Assembly: GCA_022360105.1 (NCBI GenBank)
Contig: JAKSDL010000174.1
Location: 15,315 to 79,314, forward strand
Reading direction: 5' to 3'
Length of the DNA: 64,000 bases
DNA from: Pseudomonadota bacterium
Lineage (GTDB): Bacteria; SAR324; XYD2-FULL-50-16; JAHJRI01
A program made the position numbers and the translations under genes. Below the pieces are notes generated by a model. The model had not been told where the DNA came from. It did no database searches and saw only the letters and a program-made list of their open reading frames with translations. Positions 1-8,824 of the stretch are shown here, piece after piece. Within the stretch, counting starts at the first letter, position 1; every line of letters starts with the position of its first letter.

Positions 1-2349
1 TCCCAGCAAAGAAACCAGGCCGGCACTATGCAATAAATAGTGATCAGCAGACACCAAAACACCAAACCCTACAATGGTAGAAACGGCTGCAAGTAAAATG
101 GCCATCCTGACAAGCCCATGGAAGGGATGTGCTTCATCCCCGTATCGCTGGTAGGAACGAATCATGAACAAGGAGTAGTCAATTCCCATACCTACAACAA
201 TGATGGCAAGCATCAAGCCTGGAATATCCAGGGGGTGCCCCATTAGATTCAAGGTACCGATAGTGCAAACCATCGAAAACAATACCGGTATCAGCGAAAT
301 CAACATCAGCTTCCAATCCAGGAAGAATAAAAAAATCAGACAGACCACAGCAATTCCGATGATCAACAACATTTTAAGGAATGTTGATGAAAGCAGCTGG
401 CCCAATTCTGTGGAAAAAAGATCAGGATCGAATAATCTCATATCAAACTGATCCGAAAGACTTTGCTTTAACTCCTGACTATCGAACAGGAAGCTCGGTG
501 TCATGGTCACAAACATGAGCCACTTGTCTTCTTTCATTTCAAATCTGATGTTTAACAATTGAAACAACTCACGTGGAATATCCGGCTTTTTGAATTCGGT
601 GATTTCCAGTTTACTGTAAAACCCTTGAAAAGCGTCTGCTGTGAATCCTAGTTTTTCTGCTTGTCTGTTCATATTTAATTTAAGTGCAGAAATCTTTTCC
701 GGCGACCAGAATGCCTTCCAGGCTTTGAAATTTGATTCGGCTTTTTGGGGTCCGGGATACAAGGCAGATGGGGTAAAGGTCTCTTTTAATGTGTTTTGTT
801 GAACCGCCTTGGTGATTTCGTCGCTTAAAAGGTCGCTGTAAAGTTGTAATTCCGGTAGAGAACCGGCTTCGATCAACAGGTGGATTTTAGTTGAAACATT
901 TCCCCAGGTGTCCATCAATGATTTTTCCGCATCCAGGGTTTCCTGACTGACCGTATTCATCTGCCTTAAATCAACATTGAACCTGGGAGTAGCAAAAAAA
1001 GCCATCACAACGGCAAACGCAGTAATTGCCAAAGGTAAGGCCGGGTGATGTATTTTTGAAAGGCGACTCACCAGTTTCAGGAGTCGGGGAGGGGTCTTCT
1101 TTTTTGCTGCTGGAATCACCGGTATCAGTTTCGGGAAGACGGTATGCACAAAAATGAAGGAACAGGCAATGCCAAGCGCTGCAAATCTTCCTATTTGTGC
1201 CAGAATGCTGAATCCGCTGAAATTCAGCATCAAAAAAGCACCGACCGTAGTCAAGACAGCAATTAGACCGATTGCCCGAATTTCTTCTGCTGCCTGTCTG
1301 ACATATACTTTTTCGGGTCTGTCCAAGAATAACAGGTAAGCAATACTATGATCCACGGTAATGGAAATGATGGCACCACCAAATCCAATCGCCAGTATCG
1401 AAACAGAGGATTGTAGAAAAGAACAAATAAAAAAAGCGGCAATAGTTCCTACAAGAGCCGGTACCAAGGATAAGATACCAATATAGGGCCTTGGAAAAGA
1501 AAACAGCAAAAGCAGCGTGATGCCAATGGTCGCAAAAATTATTGCCCGTTGGGTGTCACGTCGAACGATAGTTTCATTATCCAGTGCAGCTCGATAGGCT
1601 CCGGCGGCTGTAACCATGAAATTATTCGAATCACTTGTTCCTTTGTTTAACGACTGAGAAATATTGTCTATTAGCTGTTTTATTTCTCTTGAGGCTGCTG
1701 TGTTGGTTCCCGAATCCTTGGGTGTTGCAACAATTAATACATGTTGTTTATTTGGCGATACCGGAAACCCCTGGTAGAAATCAGCACCTTGGACAGGATT
1801 CAAACCTGATAAACGTTTTAAGATCAAATTCCTCAAAGACAGGGGATCAGCTGCAATTAACTCCGATTGCCCCATGCCTTCCATTCCGGCAAGTTGTTGT
1901 ATGATTTGTTGAAACTGAAGCTCGATGTTCCGGGGTAGTATTAAGGGATTGACTTCGTTTTCCAGTTCATCGGCCGAAAACAAATAGGGCAGATTTTCCG
2001 TAACATGGGAAATTAAAACAGGAATCAGTCGTTCTTGATCTTTAAAACCAACCTGGGAAAACAGTCCGCTTTTTATTAATGCGTTTTCAAGCGACTTAGC
2101 CTTTTCCACCAGACGATTGAGATTGGCCGTGCTGGAACTGAGATCAATGACAACCCGATCTTGAAAAGGGTGATGGGTGAAAATATATTTTGCGTCAGCA
2201 ACTACCTTGTTGGTATCCGGCAATGACTTTAAAATATCAAAATCGATTGTTATCCGTTTCAAAGCTGCTGTCAGCAGGCCTGAAACCACCAGCAGAGTGA
2301 GAACCAGTAATTTAAAGTTTACGGAACCTGACGGAAGTTGTTTGGTCAT
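1..2349 (-). CDS. MMPL/RND-family exporter, partial (C-terminus beyond the window)
   Basis: Inner-membrane proton-driven exporter of the MMPL superfamily. The minus strand reads open from an ATG at 2349 (start of the protein MTKQLPSGSV) to the window edge, about 783 codons with no stop. The N-terminus has one membrane segment followed by a large periplasmic loop. A first membrane block contains the family-typical segment GFGGAIISITVDHS, and a second periplasmic loop leads to a second block with GMGIDYSLFMIRSYQRYGDE near residue 716. Two such blocks are the normal MMPL duplication. It is the most distal visible gene of the aryl-polyene-like operon, and equivalent exporters are standard in aryl polyene clusters, where they are thought to move the lipid-linked product with help from LolA-like proteins. 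Missing its end only because of the window boundary. Confidence 0.9.
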   Translation of the reverse strand, partial: MTKQLPSGSVNFKLLVLTLLVVSGLLTAALKRITIDFDILKSLPDTNKVVADAKYIFTHHPFQDRVVIDLSSSTANLNRLVEKAKSLENALIKSGLFSQVGFKDQERLIPVLISHVTENLPYLFSADELENEVNPLILPRNIELQFQQIIQQLAGMEGMGQSELIAADPLSLRNLILKRLSGLNPVQGADFYQGFPVSPNKQHVLIVATPKDSGTNTAASREIKQLIDNISQSLNKGTSDSNNFMVTAAGAYRAALDNETIVRRDTQRAIIFATIGITLLLLFSFPRPYIGILSLVPALVGTIAAFFICSFLQSSVSILAIGFGGAIISITVDHSIAYLLFLDRPEKVYVRQAAEEIRAIGLIAVLTTVGAFLMLNFSGFSILAQIGRFAALGIACSFIFVHTVFPKLIPVIPAAKKKTPPRLLKLVSRLSKIHHPALPLAITAFAVVMAFFATPRFNVDLRQMNTVSQETLDAEKSLMDTWGNVSTKIHLLIEAGSLPELQLYSDLLSDEITKAVQQNTLKETFTPSALYPGPQKAESNFKAWKAFWSPEKISALKLNMNRQAEKLGFTADAFQGFYSKLEITEFKKPDIPRELFQLLNIRFEMKEDKWLMFVTMTPSFLFDSQELKQSLSDQFDMRLFDPDLFSTELGQLLSSTFLKMLLIIGIAVVCLIFLFFLDWKLMLISLIPVLFSMVCTIGTLNLMGHPLDIPGLMLAIIVVGMGIDYSLFMIRSYQRYGDEAHPFHGLVRMAILLAAVSTIVGFGVLVSADHYLLHSAGLVSLLG

Positions 2350-2353
2350 GGTT

Positions 2354-3133
2354 TTATTTCTGACTTAAGCGGCCCGATGAAGTGGTAATGCGCCTGCGCA
2401 GGGGTGAAGGTATCAATATGCGTTGTGTAATCAGTCTTGTAAATGCAATGGAGTTCCTCATAAAGTCTTTAAAAGGTTTAAAATGGGAGATTCGTTTAGC
2501 ACCGGGCTCATAGTGCACACTAATTGGGGTTTCTGCTATTGGTATGCCTGCCCATTTTGCCTTGACCAACACTTCAACCTCAAATTGATAGCGCTGTGAC
2601 TTGGTTTTTAGAAAATGTGTTTCGGGAAGAGGGTAGATACGAAATCCGCTTTGCGTGTCCTGCAACCAGGGACCACCTGAGACAAACACCCAAAAATTGG
2701 AAAACCCTCTGCCAAACCGGCTGGTCCATGGTACATGCTCTCCGTCCATGCCTTTGCGAGCGCCGACGACAATCGGCCGATTAGTATCATTAATGACAGA
2801 GGTCAGTTTTTCAGTGTCCTGCGGATTGTGCTGCCCATCAGCATCCAATGTGATTGCCCAGTCAGCAATGTTTGCTGCAGCCTGAAAGCCTGATTTCAGG
2901 GCTGCTCCCTTGCCTCGATTTTCCGGATGATCAATTACCGTTATTCCCCCGATATTCTTTAATTTTAGTGAGGTTTGGTCCGTGGAACCGTCGTTGACAA
3001 CAAAAATTGGGTATTGAAATGCCTTGACCTGCTCAATCACTTTAACAATGGTGTCTTGATGGTTGTAAACAGGTATCACAAAGACAAAGCGATAACTAGC
3101 CGGTTTGTTGGGCATCTGGCTGTGATTGTTCAT
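2354..3133 (-). CDS. Family 2 glycosyltransferase
   Basis: Protein of 259 aa with a GT-A glycosyltransferase fold. It has the N-terminal FVIPVYNHQDTI strand, VVNDGSTDQT near residues 46-54, and the metal/nucleotide-sugar motif TLDADGQHNP near residues 95-104. A basic C-terminal tail may associate with the membrane. The family (dolichyl-phosphate mannosyltransferase-like) transfers a sugar from a nucleotide sugar to a lipid or polyketide acceptor at the cytoplasmic face. It lies 4 bp upstream of the exporter, so the two are probably translated from one message. Aryl polyene clusters usually carry such a glycosyltransferase, which fits sugar attachment to the polyene or its anchor. The substrate cannot be read from the sequence. 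Confidence 0.85.
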   Translation of the reverse strand: MNNHSQMPNKPASYRFVFVIPVYNHQDTIVKVIEQVKAFQYPIFVVNDGSTDQTSLKLKNIGGITVIDHPENRGKGAALKSGFQAAANIADWAITLDADGQHNPQDTEKLTSVINDTNRPIVVGARKGMDGEHVPWTSRFGRGFSNFWVFVSGGPWLQDTQSGFRIYPLPETHFLKTKSQRYQFEVEVLVKAKWAGIPIAETPISVHYEPGAKRISHFKPFKDFMRNSIAFTRLITQRILIPSPLRRRITTSSGRLSQK

Positions 3134-3174
3134 GAATCGTTAGTGTTTAGATTTTTTTTAACCGGCTGTAAGGT

Positions 3175-4893
3175 TTAATAGATTTCCGGCAAAAAAGCCA
3201 ACGCCCATGTCCCGGGACCCATGTGTACACCGGAGGTCAAAGAGAGCGGTTGCACAATGATTTCCGCAACCGGATAGCGCTGTGCCACCTCTTTTTTGAT
3301 CGATTGTTCCACCAACTGTCTGTTGTCAGAGTATTCTAGTAATATCAAAGCTTTATTTTCAGGTTTAATTGATTCTTTCAGCTTTTTGAAGGCAAATATC
3401 ATCTGGGCTTCCCGGTTTTTGGCAATACCCACTTTTTTGGCGCCTTCGGGTAAAGGACTGACAATCGGTTTCATCTTCAACATGTCGCCAAAAAACGCAC
3501 CGGATTTGGAAAGTCTGCCACCTGCAGCAAGATATTTTAACCGATCCAGGAATACATACTCTTCTGCATTTTCAATGGCCCTTTTGGCAAATTCTATGAC
3601 ATCTGAAGCACTGCCCGCAGTTTTGGCAAAACGAGCCGTAGCCAATGCAATAATACCAAGCCGACCGGAAGCAGCTCCCGTATCCAGCACAAGAAAGCCG
3701 TTCTTCGAATCATGTTGTTTTTTCCATAGCTGAGCTGTTTCATAATTGCCGGTAAAAGCCGAACCAACACAAAGATACAATACCTGGTTGTGCTGTTCCA
3801 TAACCCGCTGGTAGGTCTGGTGCCGTTCAAAGGTTGAAGCTTGGGAGGTGGACACCTTCTGATTGCTGGCAAGTCTTTTATAAACATCTTCAGGTGCGAA
3901 CAAGGTTTCCGGTAGCGACTTGTCTTCAGTAATGATATAGCTGTCCAGCAGGGTTAAGCCTAAGTTTCGGGCATCTTCACGGGTTAAAGATCCGGCAGCA
4001 TCTGTCATGATATGCAAAGAACCCTCGTTTTTTGCGCTTTTGAATTTCAGAACCTGATCAGCCAGATCATCATCCTGCCAGTTTACGATATTTCCGACTT
4101 CCTGGATTTTTTTTCTAACCCCCGTGGGATCATTGGTATGAAGGTGAAGTTTCAAATAGTCCTTGTGAGGAATTATGACGGTGCTTTCACCCAGCCCTGC
4201 CAGGGATTTCATTTTGGATTCAGCATCATGACCCACCTGAATCACCACATCGATGCAGTAGCCATCTTCTGCTGATTCTTTAAAATCGGATTTAATCTGT
4301 AAAAGCCCTTTAAATCGTGTAGTGATGGGAATGCACTTTTCTGTTTGGTTAATAAGACCATGAAAGAAGCCTTCCAAAAATACATACATTCCCAATGCGC
4401 CGGAATCGACAACTCCGGCTAACTTCAACATTGGTAGCTGATCCGGAGTTGATTGTACCGACTTCTCAAGATGTTCGGTAATTCTGGTTACGTAGTCTTC
4501 GTCATTTTGAACCCTTTCTTTTTCAACAAATTCAACCAAGGCATCAAATACGGAAAGCATGGTGCCCGGCATGGGATCATTCACTGCTTCCCACGCTGCA
4601 TCTCGACCTCGTTTGGCTGCTTCAGGCAAAATATGAAGAGAATTTGCTGTTAACAAACCCGAAAAAAAGCGGGTAGCAATATTGCCGGAATTTCCCCGGG
4701 CCGACATAAGCAGTTTCTGAATGGTATCATCGATGTTTCCGTTCAATTGCCGCAACGGAGTCAGGCTGGCGATTAGATTTCTGCCTGTGTCGCCGTCTGC
4801 AATGGGAAACACATTGATATCATCCAACAGGTCGGACCAGGCTGCAACCCGTTCAACTCCCGATATGAATGCATTCTGTAAAATCTGTTCCAT
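3175..4893 (-). CDS. DAK2 (DhaL)-DegV fusion protein, fatty-acid-kinase-like
   Basis: Protein of 572 aa with two domains. Residues 1 to about 200 are a DhaL/DAK2 ATP-binding domain with the Mg-ADP motif NVFPIADGDTGRN (residues 27-39). From about residue 295 there is a DegV domain (MTDAAGSLTRE, CVGSAFTGNYETA, FLVLDTGAASGRLG) that in characterised relatives binds a fatty acid. Firmicutes split these functions into FakA kinase and FakB binding protein. Here both sit in one chain, suggesting a self-contained acyl kinase or acyl carrier. It lies in the middle of the polyene operon, 41 bp upstream of the glycosyltransferase, so it could supply or scavenge acyl groups for the product. That role is inference; the domain assignment is firm. 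Confidence 0.85.
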   Translation of the reverse strand: MEQILQNAFISGVERVAAWSDLLDDINVFPIADGDTGRNLIASLTPLRQLNGNIDDTIQKLLMSARGNSGNIATRFFSGLLTANSLHILPEAAKRGRDAAWEAVNDPMPGTMLSVFDALVEFVEKERVQNDEDYVTRITEHLEKSVQSTPDQLPMLKLAGVVDSGALGMYVFLEGFFHGLINQTEKCIPITTRFKGLLQIKSDFKESAEDGYCIDVVIQVGHDAESKMKSLAGLGESTVIIPHKDYLKLHLHTNDPTGVRKKIQEVGNIVNWQDDDLADQVLKFKSAKNEGSLHIMTDAAGSLTREDARNLGLTLLDSYIITEDKSLPETLFAPEDVYKRLASNQKVSTSQASTFERHQTYQRVMEQHNQVLYLCVGSAFTGNYETAQLWKKQHDSKNGFLVLDTGAASGRLGIIALATARFAKTAGSASDVIEFAKRAIENAEEYVFLDRLKYLAAGGRLSKSGAFFGDMLKMKPIVSPLPEGAKKVGIAKNREAQMIFAFKKLKESIKPENKALILLEYSDNRQLVEQSIKKEVAQRYPVAEIIVQPLSLTSGVHMGPGTWALAFLPEIY

Positions 4894-4932
4894 TAGGCGA
4901 TGGTGTTTGCATAAATAATGAAGGTCGGGGTG

Positions 4933-5640
4933 CTACTTTGTAAGTTCAGCTCTGATCAGCTTCATTTCAAGTGAGTAGCCAAAAACACCGGTATGCGTCA
5001 AAACCAGCTTTCCAGGATAACGATTCAAGGCACTTTTGACTTTTGCATTGATATCACTTGCTTGGATAGATTTTATAAGTTTTTTTCTATCGTATTGGTT
5101 TATGACCCAATTACCCTTAGCAAGCAAAAGTATATCAACAATCTCATTTTTATTTGTGTAACGGCAGATATCAGTGCCATCCATCGTTACTCCCGAATGC
5201 ACTAAATTAACACCGGGTTTCAAAAAAATCAATTGGATGTCCTGGAGTAAACCGTCGCTAAACTGTTCAGATGTAAAAGGATCTATGCTTTTGAAGATCT
5301 CCTTGGACGCTTCTGAGTATCTGGCATGAAACAATACCAAGCCTTCAATGCTCATGATAACGCTTTCCAGGATCCTTTCCCCGGGATAGACATTGGTAAT
5401 TCCAATCACTGATGATCTGTTCTTCCCCGGTAATTGAACTTCCAATGCATGCACGAGTTGAGAGTTTTCTTTAAGAAAAATGTTTTGGCAGCGATTTTCG
5501 AGTTCAATTGTTGATTCCGGAGGGTAAGGACGGAGTTCCGGGAGCTGACTGGTTGAGCAGGCGGAAATTAACCAACAAAGAGCCAGACAGGGAACCAGAT
5601 TTTTAAGGATGTTGAAAAAGGGTGGGTTTAAGAGGATCAT
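4933..5640 (-). CDS. Outer-membrane-type lipoprotein of the aryl-polyene-like cluster
   Basis: Predicted lipoprotein of about 235 aa. I chose the internal ATG at 5640 because it gives a compact signal peptide with a lipobox (LISAC) about 20 residues in. An in-frame start at 5709 is possible but would overlap the upstream gene by more than 100 bp. The start used here still overlaps the end of the LolA-like gene by 38 bp, indicating translational coupling. I recognise no catalytic motif. Aryl polyene clusters commonly encode an uncharacterised lipoprotein beside LolA and MMPL genes, so a role in moving or displaying the finished lipid is plausible. The exact family is uncertain. Confidence 0.7.
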   Translation of the reverse strand: MILLNPPFFNILKNLVPCLALCWLISACSTSQLPELRPYPPESTIELENRCQNIFLKENSQLVHALEVQLPGKNRSSVIGITNVYPGERILESVIMSIEGLVLFHARYSEASKEIFKSIDPFTSEQFSDGLLQDIQLIFLKPGVNLVHSGVTMDGTDICRYTNKNEIVDILLLAKGNWVINQYDRKKLIKSIQASDINAKVKSALNRYPGKLVLTHTGVFGYSLEMKLIRAELTK

Positions 5641-6208
5641 TAAGTCTGGTGTTTTGAAAAATAAGTTTGGTATAGGATTTTTTGCTTTCGTAAATAATAA
5701 CCGAATCAATCAGTCCCGGTTGTGATGAAAGTCGAAGCTCTATATAGTTAATTATTTTAGTCAGTTCATCACTGCCCGGATGCAGTCTTACAATCCCTTT
5801 TTCTTTAACTGTTGCTACAAAATTACCACCTTCATTGAACCTGCCGGCCAGCCAGTTAGATATTTCTCCCAGTACGATCTGCATGACTTGAATATGAGAC
5901 CCGATATCTTTAACGTAATTATTGTTTTGTTTTAGATAACGAACCGTTTTTCCCTGGTAGGACATCAAAATTGATGCAATGGGTGTCTGGTATTCCCACC
6001 GCAGGGCATCAGGTTTTTGAAAAAGCAACAACCCTTTGGAGATGAGGGGTTTTCGTAAAATTGCCAGGTGTTTTTCCTGAACAAAAGAGGCTGAAATGCT
6101 TTTCACCCGATCCGCGGTTTTCCGAATCGATTCCAGGCTCTCCGACCAGGCGAATGCGGATGTGGTTAGGGTGAGAGTACAAAAAAGTAAAATAAACAAT
6201 TTAAGCAT
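5603..6208 (-). CDS. LolA-like periplasmic lipid carrier
   Basis: Exported protein of 201 aa with a clear signal peptide (MLKLFILLFCTLTLTTSAFA). It is followed by a LolA-fold region whose hallmarks include ISASFVQEKHLAILRKPLISKG and a segment reading FQKPDALRWEYQTP. LolA proteins ferry lipoproteins or other lipids through the periplasm in a hydrophobic half-barrel. Cluster-encoded paralogues in aryl polyene operons are distinct from housekeeping LolA and accompany the MMPL exporter. It sits between the radical-SAM gene (142-bp gap) and the overlapping lipoprotein gene, which supports a dedicated transport set of LolA, lipoprotein and MMPL. Confidence 0.85.
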   Translation of the reverse strand: MLKLFILLFCTLTLTTSAFAWSESLESIRKTADRVKSISASFVQEKHLAILRKPLISKGLLLFQKPDALRWEYQTPIASILMSYQGKTVRYLKQNNNYVKDIGSHIQVMQIVLGEISNWLAGRFNEGGNFVATVKEKGIVRLHPGSDELTKIINYIELRLSSQPGLIDSVIIYESKKSYTKLIFQNTRLNDPLKPTLFQHP

Positions 6209-6251
6209 TGATGATCGTATTGGTTTTCTTTAACGGTTTTAGGTAATTGTC

Positions 6252-6274
6252 ATCCTGAACGTAGTGAAGGATCT
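6252..6274. repeat. Half copy of a repetitive palindromic element
   Basis: A 23-bp segment beginning ATCCTGAACG and ending GAAGGATCT matches the left arm of the complete imperfect palindrome at 27097-27161, and the match continues for about five bases (GTCA) past the arm. The right arm is absent here. It lies in the 142-bp gap between the radical-SAM gene and the LolA-like gene. It looks like a truncated remnant of a dispersed intergenic element. Confidence 0.6.
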
Positions 6275-6350
6275 GTCAAAATCCTCAAGAAAAGCGATAT
6301 TAAATCAAAACAATACTATCAGAGAATCCAACCATTTCTTTTAAAACTTT

Positions 6351-7466
6351 TCATGCCACCGACGACTTGGGGTTGTTTTTAATGCACCTGGAAGTATTTG
6401 GTGACGCTCCGGCTGGCTTTGTATGACATTTATGGTTTTTCCAGCACAAAGGGTCGGAGGCCAGGTAGTCTCCGGTGAGTTGATAGGCGGTGCCCCGGCA
6501 TCCGTAGCAATACTCGGATTTTTCGCAGGCTGCGCATTCTCCTTTGATGGTTTCCTTATAATTTTTCAGGTTTCGCATCACCTCGCTTTCCTGCAAAATC
6601 TTGCCCAGGCTTTTCTGCCGGACATTTCCTATTGACAATGTTACTCCCACGCAGGGAAGGACATCTCCTTGGGAATTCACCAGGCAGGAAAACTGGTGTC
6701 TTAAACATTTGTTACCTACCAACGGAGGTTGCGGATCCCATTCTATTCCATATTTTGATCGATCAATATCAGATAACTGTTGGAACAATTTGAATACTTT
6801 GTCAGGTTCAACGTACAACCAGTCATTGTCCAAGGCATTCTCCTGCGGCGTGATCATTTCAAAATAGGGCAGAATATTTCGATCTCTTAACCAGGTCCAG
6901 AAATCCGGCAGTTCGGAGAAGTTTTGCTGACAGATAATAGTACTGATTGCCAGGACGGCATTTTCGCTCGGATAACCTGCCTTCTTCAGATTATCAAAGG
7001 CAGTATGAATGATGCGGTGAGCATTATGAGTGCCGGAAAGCTTGTTTTGCAGATCCGCTTTAAAGGTATTCATTTTAAGGACAACGCGTACCCCGTTTCG
7101 AAACAGTTGCTGTGCAACTTTGGCAGTGATACGGGAGCCGTTGGTGAACATTTCAACTTCCAGATCAAGATCCCTCATGTACTGAATCATCTCAAGTGTT
7201 TTGGCATAGATCATGGGTTCACCACCCAGGATGATAATTTTCCTGGCTCCCAGGTCTTTTGCCTGCTGAATGGTTCTTTTAATTTCTTCTTCAGACAGCT
7301 CATTGGCGAAGTCAGATTCTGTTCCTACATAACAATAAGGGCAGTTGAAGTTGCAACGCAGGCTGAACTCTATTTCCATGGAAAGCAAGCCGCCGGATTT
7401 TCTGACCTTTTCAATATCTTCGGGTGGGAATTCAAAATTAGTGACTTCGTTGCTGCAGAATGACAT
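6351..7466 (-). CDS. Radical SAM protein with SPASM domain
   Basis: Protein of about 371 aa from the ATG at 7466. A longer TTG start at 7499 would overlap the upstream ligase by 20 bp and has no better ribosome site. The radical-SAM cluster motif CNFNCPYC has cysteines at residues 38, 42 and 45. The C-terminus carries a cysteine-rich SPASM domain (CLVNSQGDVLPCVGV, then CAACEKSEYCYGC and a final DPLCW) expected to bind auxiliary [4Fe-4S] clusters. SPASM enzymes modify peptides or proteins, or act on small molecules as dehydrogenases. No RiPP precursor gene is visible nearby. Its place between the ligase and LolA genes suggests it modifies the polyene starter or product. Substrate unknown. Confidence 0.85.
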   Translation of the reverse strand: MSFCSNEVTNFEFPPEDIEKVRKSGGLLSMEIEFSLRCNFNCPYCYVGTESDFANELSEEEIKRTIQQAKDLGARKIIILGGEPMIYAKTLEMIQYMRDLDLEVEMFTNGSRITAKVAQQLFRNGVRVVLKMNTFKADLQNKLSGTHNAHRIIHTAFDNLKKAGYPSENAVLAISTIICQQNFSELPDFWTWLRDRNILPYFEMITPQENALDNDWLYVEPDKVFKLFQQLSDIDRSKYGIEWDPQPPLVGNKCLRHQFSCLVNSQGDVLPCVGVTLSIGNVRQKSLGKILQESEVMRNLKNYKETIKGECAACEKSEYCYGCRGTAYQLTGDYLASDPLCWKNHKCHTKPAGASPNTSRCIKNNPKSSVA

Positions 7467-7479
7467 GAGAGACTCTGTA

Positions 7480-8796
7480 TTAATTCTTTCTGTTATCAAA
7501 AAAGCGCATAGGCTTTCGGGAACCGGGATCGAATACTTTTTGACGGATTGTGGACACAGGTTCGATTTTCACATCCGGTTTTACACGAAGACTTGCCTGA
7601 AGTTTGTTCTGAATAGTTACCGCATCAAGCGAGGTATCTTGAACGGCTGCATATACCGTTACCAGATCTGATAATTCACTTTGGGCTTCAGCAAGTATGT
7701 AATATTCTTCAATTTTCTCAAAACTTTCCAGAACAGTAAATATGGCCTGGGGATAAAGTGTGGTCCCCTTTATTTTCAACATCTGGGCCTTTCGACCTTG
7801 AATGGGCGCTAATCGTGGCGTATTTCTGCCACACTGGCAGGAATCCTCAATCAAATAGCTGATGTCCCCGGTTTTAAATCGTAACAAAGGCATTCCCGTT
7901 GTACCGAATGGGGTTACCACAACTTCTCCGGTTTCACCGGGAGAAAGAACACTGCCACTGTCATCAACGATTTCAACCAGTGCCAAGTCTGCTAGTAAAT
8001 GGCCTCCGGCCCCAGCTTCACATTCGCAGAAGCTGGTTATGGATTCTGAAGAAGCATAGGTTGAATAAATCTGGGCTTGCCAGACACGCTCCAATTCTGC
8101 ACCTGTATCAGTCGGTTTTAAATTTTCATCCCGGATCGGTTCGCCAATGCAAACCAGTTTTTTTACGGATGTTAATTCCGATTCCAGGCCGGAATGTATC
8201 ATAAAATGGCCTAGTTTCTTTAAAAAACTGGGAACGCCCACAACGACCGTTGGGTGCAGTCGGGCGATCACCGAAGAGTGACTTTCCAAGGTGTTTTGGC
8301 CATTGCGAATGATGGCTGTGCCAATCCTCCTCAAACCCGAAAAATAAGCTAAACCCGCAATAAAGCACCGATCCATGGTACAGGTCAGCAAAGCGGTATC
8401 GGAATCGGTAATGCCACAGGCGGACAATGATACATCTTCATTGTATGCAAGCCGCTGCAGGTCGGACTCTGTGTACATAATCCGGGTGGGTTTTCCAGTT
8501 GTTCCGGAAGACAGAACGATGTCTACAATCTTTTCCGGGGGAACGGCACAAAAATCATCGTTAAATTCTTCAATATCGGTTTTGGAAGTAAAGGGAAAAT
8601 TCGAAAAACTTTTTAAATCAATATTGTCAGGAAACAAGCCGGTTTGCTCCATCAACCGTTGGTAATAGGGTGAGTGTTGTTGGCAATATGACAGGTGCCG
8701 TTTGAGTTGATTTTCCTGGAATGACTTTATTTGACTAGCTGAAGAAAAAGCCAATCTGTCATTTGTTGAAAGTGTGTCAAAATCCCAATTGGTCAT
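7480..8796 (-). CDS. Phenylacetate-CoA-ligase-like adenylate-forming enzyme
   Basis: Protein of 438 aa of the PaaK/coenzyme F390 synthetase branch of the adenylate-forming superfamily. The P-loop-like motif SSGTTGKPT is at residues 96-104, and a tyrosine/threonine-rich A5-like segment (SSESITSFCECEAGAGGH) follows about 140 residues later. RFKTGDISYLI and a cysteine cluster CQCGRN lie in the C-terminal third. Such ligases activate aryl or acyl carboxylates to CoA or ACP thioesters. In this cluster it is the obvious candidate for loading the starter acid onto an ACP. The gene ends 13 bp before the radical-SAM start and begins 28 bp after the chain-length-factor-like gene. Confidence 0.85.
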   Translation of the reverse strand: MTNWDFDTLSTNDRLAFSSASQIKSFQENQLKRHLSYCQQHSPYYQRLMEQTGLFPDNIDLKSFSNFPFTSKTDIEEFNDDFCAVPPEKIVDIVLSSGTTGKPTRIMYTESDLQRLAYNEDVSLSACGITDSDTALLTCTMDRCFIAGLAYFSGLRRIGTAIIRNGQNTLESHSSVIARLHPTVVVGVPSFLKKLGHFMIHSGLESELTSVKKLVCIGEPIRDENLKPTDTGAELERVWQAQIYSTYASSESITSFCECEAGAGGHLLADLALVEIVDDSGSVLSPGETGEVVVTPFGTTGMPLLRFKTGDISYLIEDSCQCGRNTPRLAPIQGRKAQMLKIKGTTLYPQAIFTVLESFEKIEEYYILAEAQSELSDLVTVYAAVQDTSLDAVTIQNKLQASLRVKPDVKIEPVSTIRQKVFDPGSRKPMRFFDNRKN

Positions 8797-8824
8797 ATGA
8801 AGTTCCGTTGAACCGCTAAAATAA

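Noticed and set aside
6351..7466. A RiPP system based on the SPASM radical-SAM gene
   Set aside because: No short precursor gene, peptidase or dedicated transporter beside it. The gene is embedded in a polyene operon.
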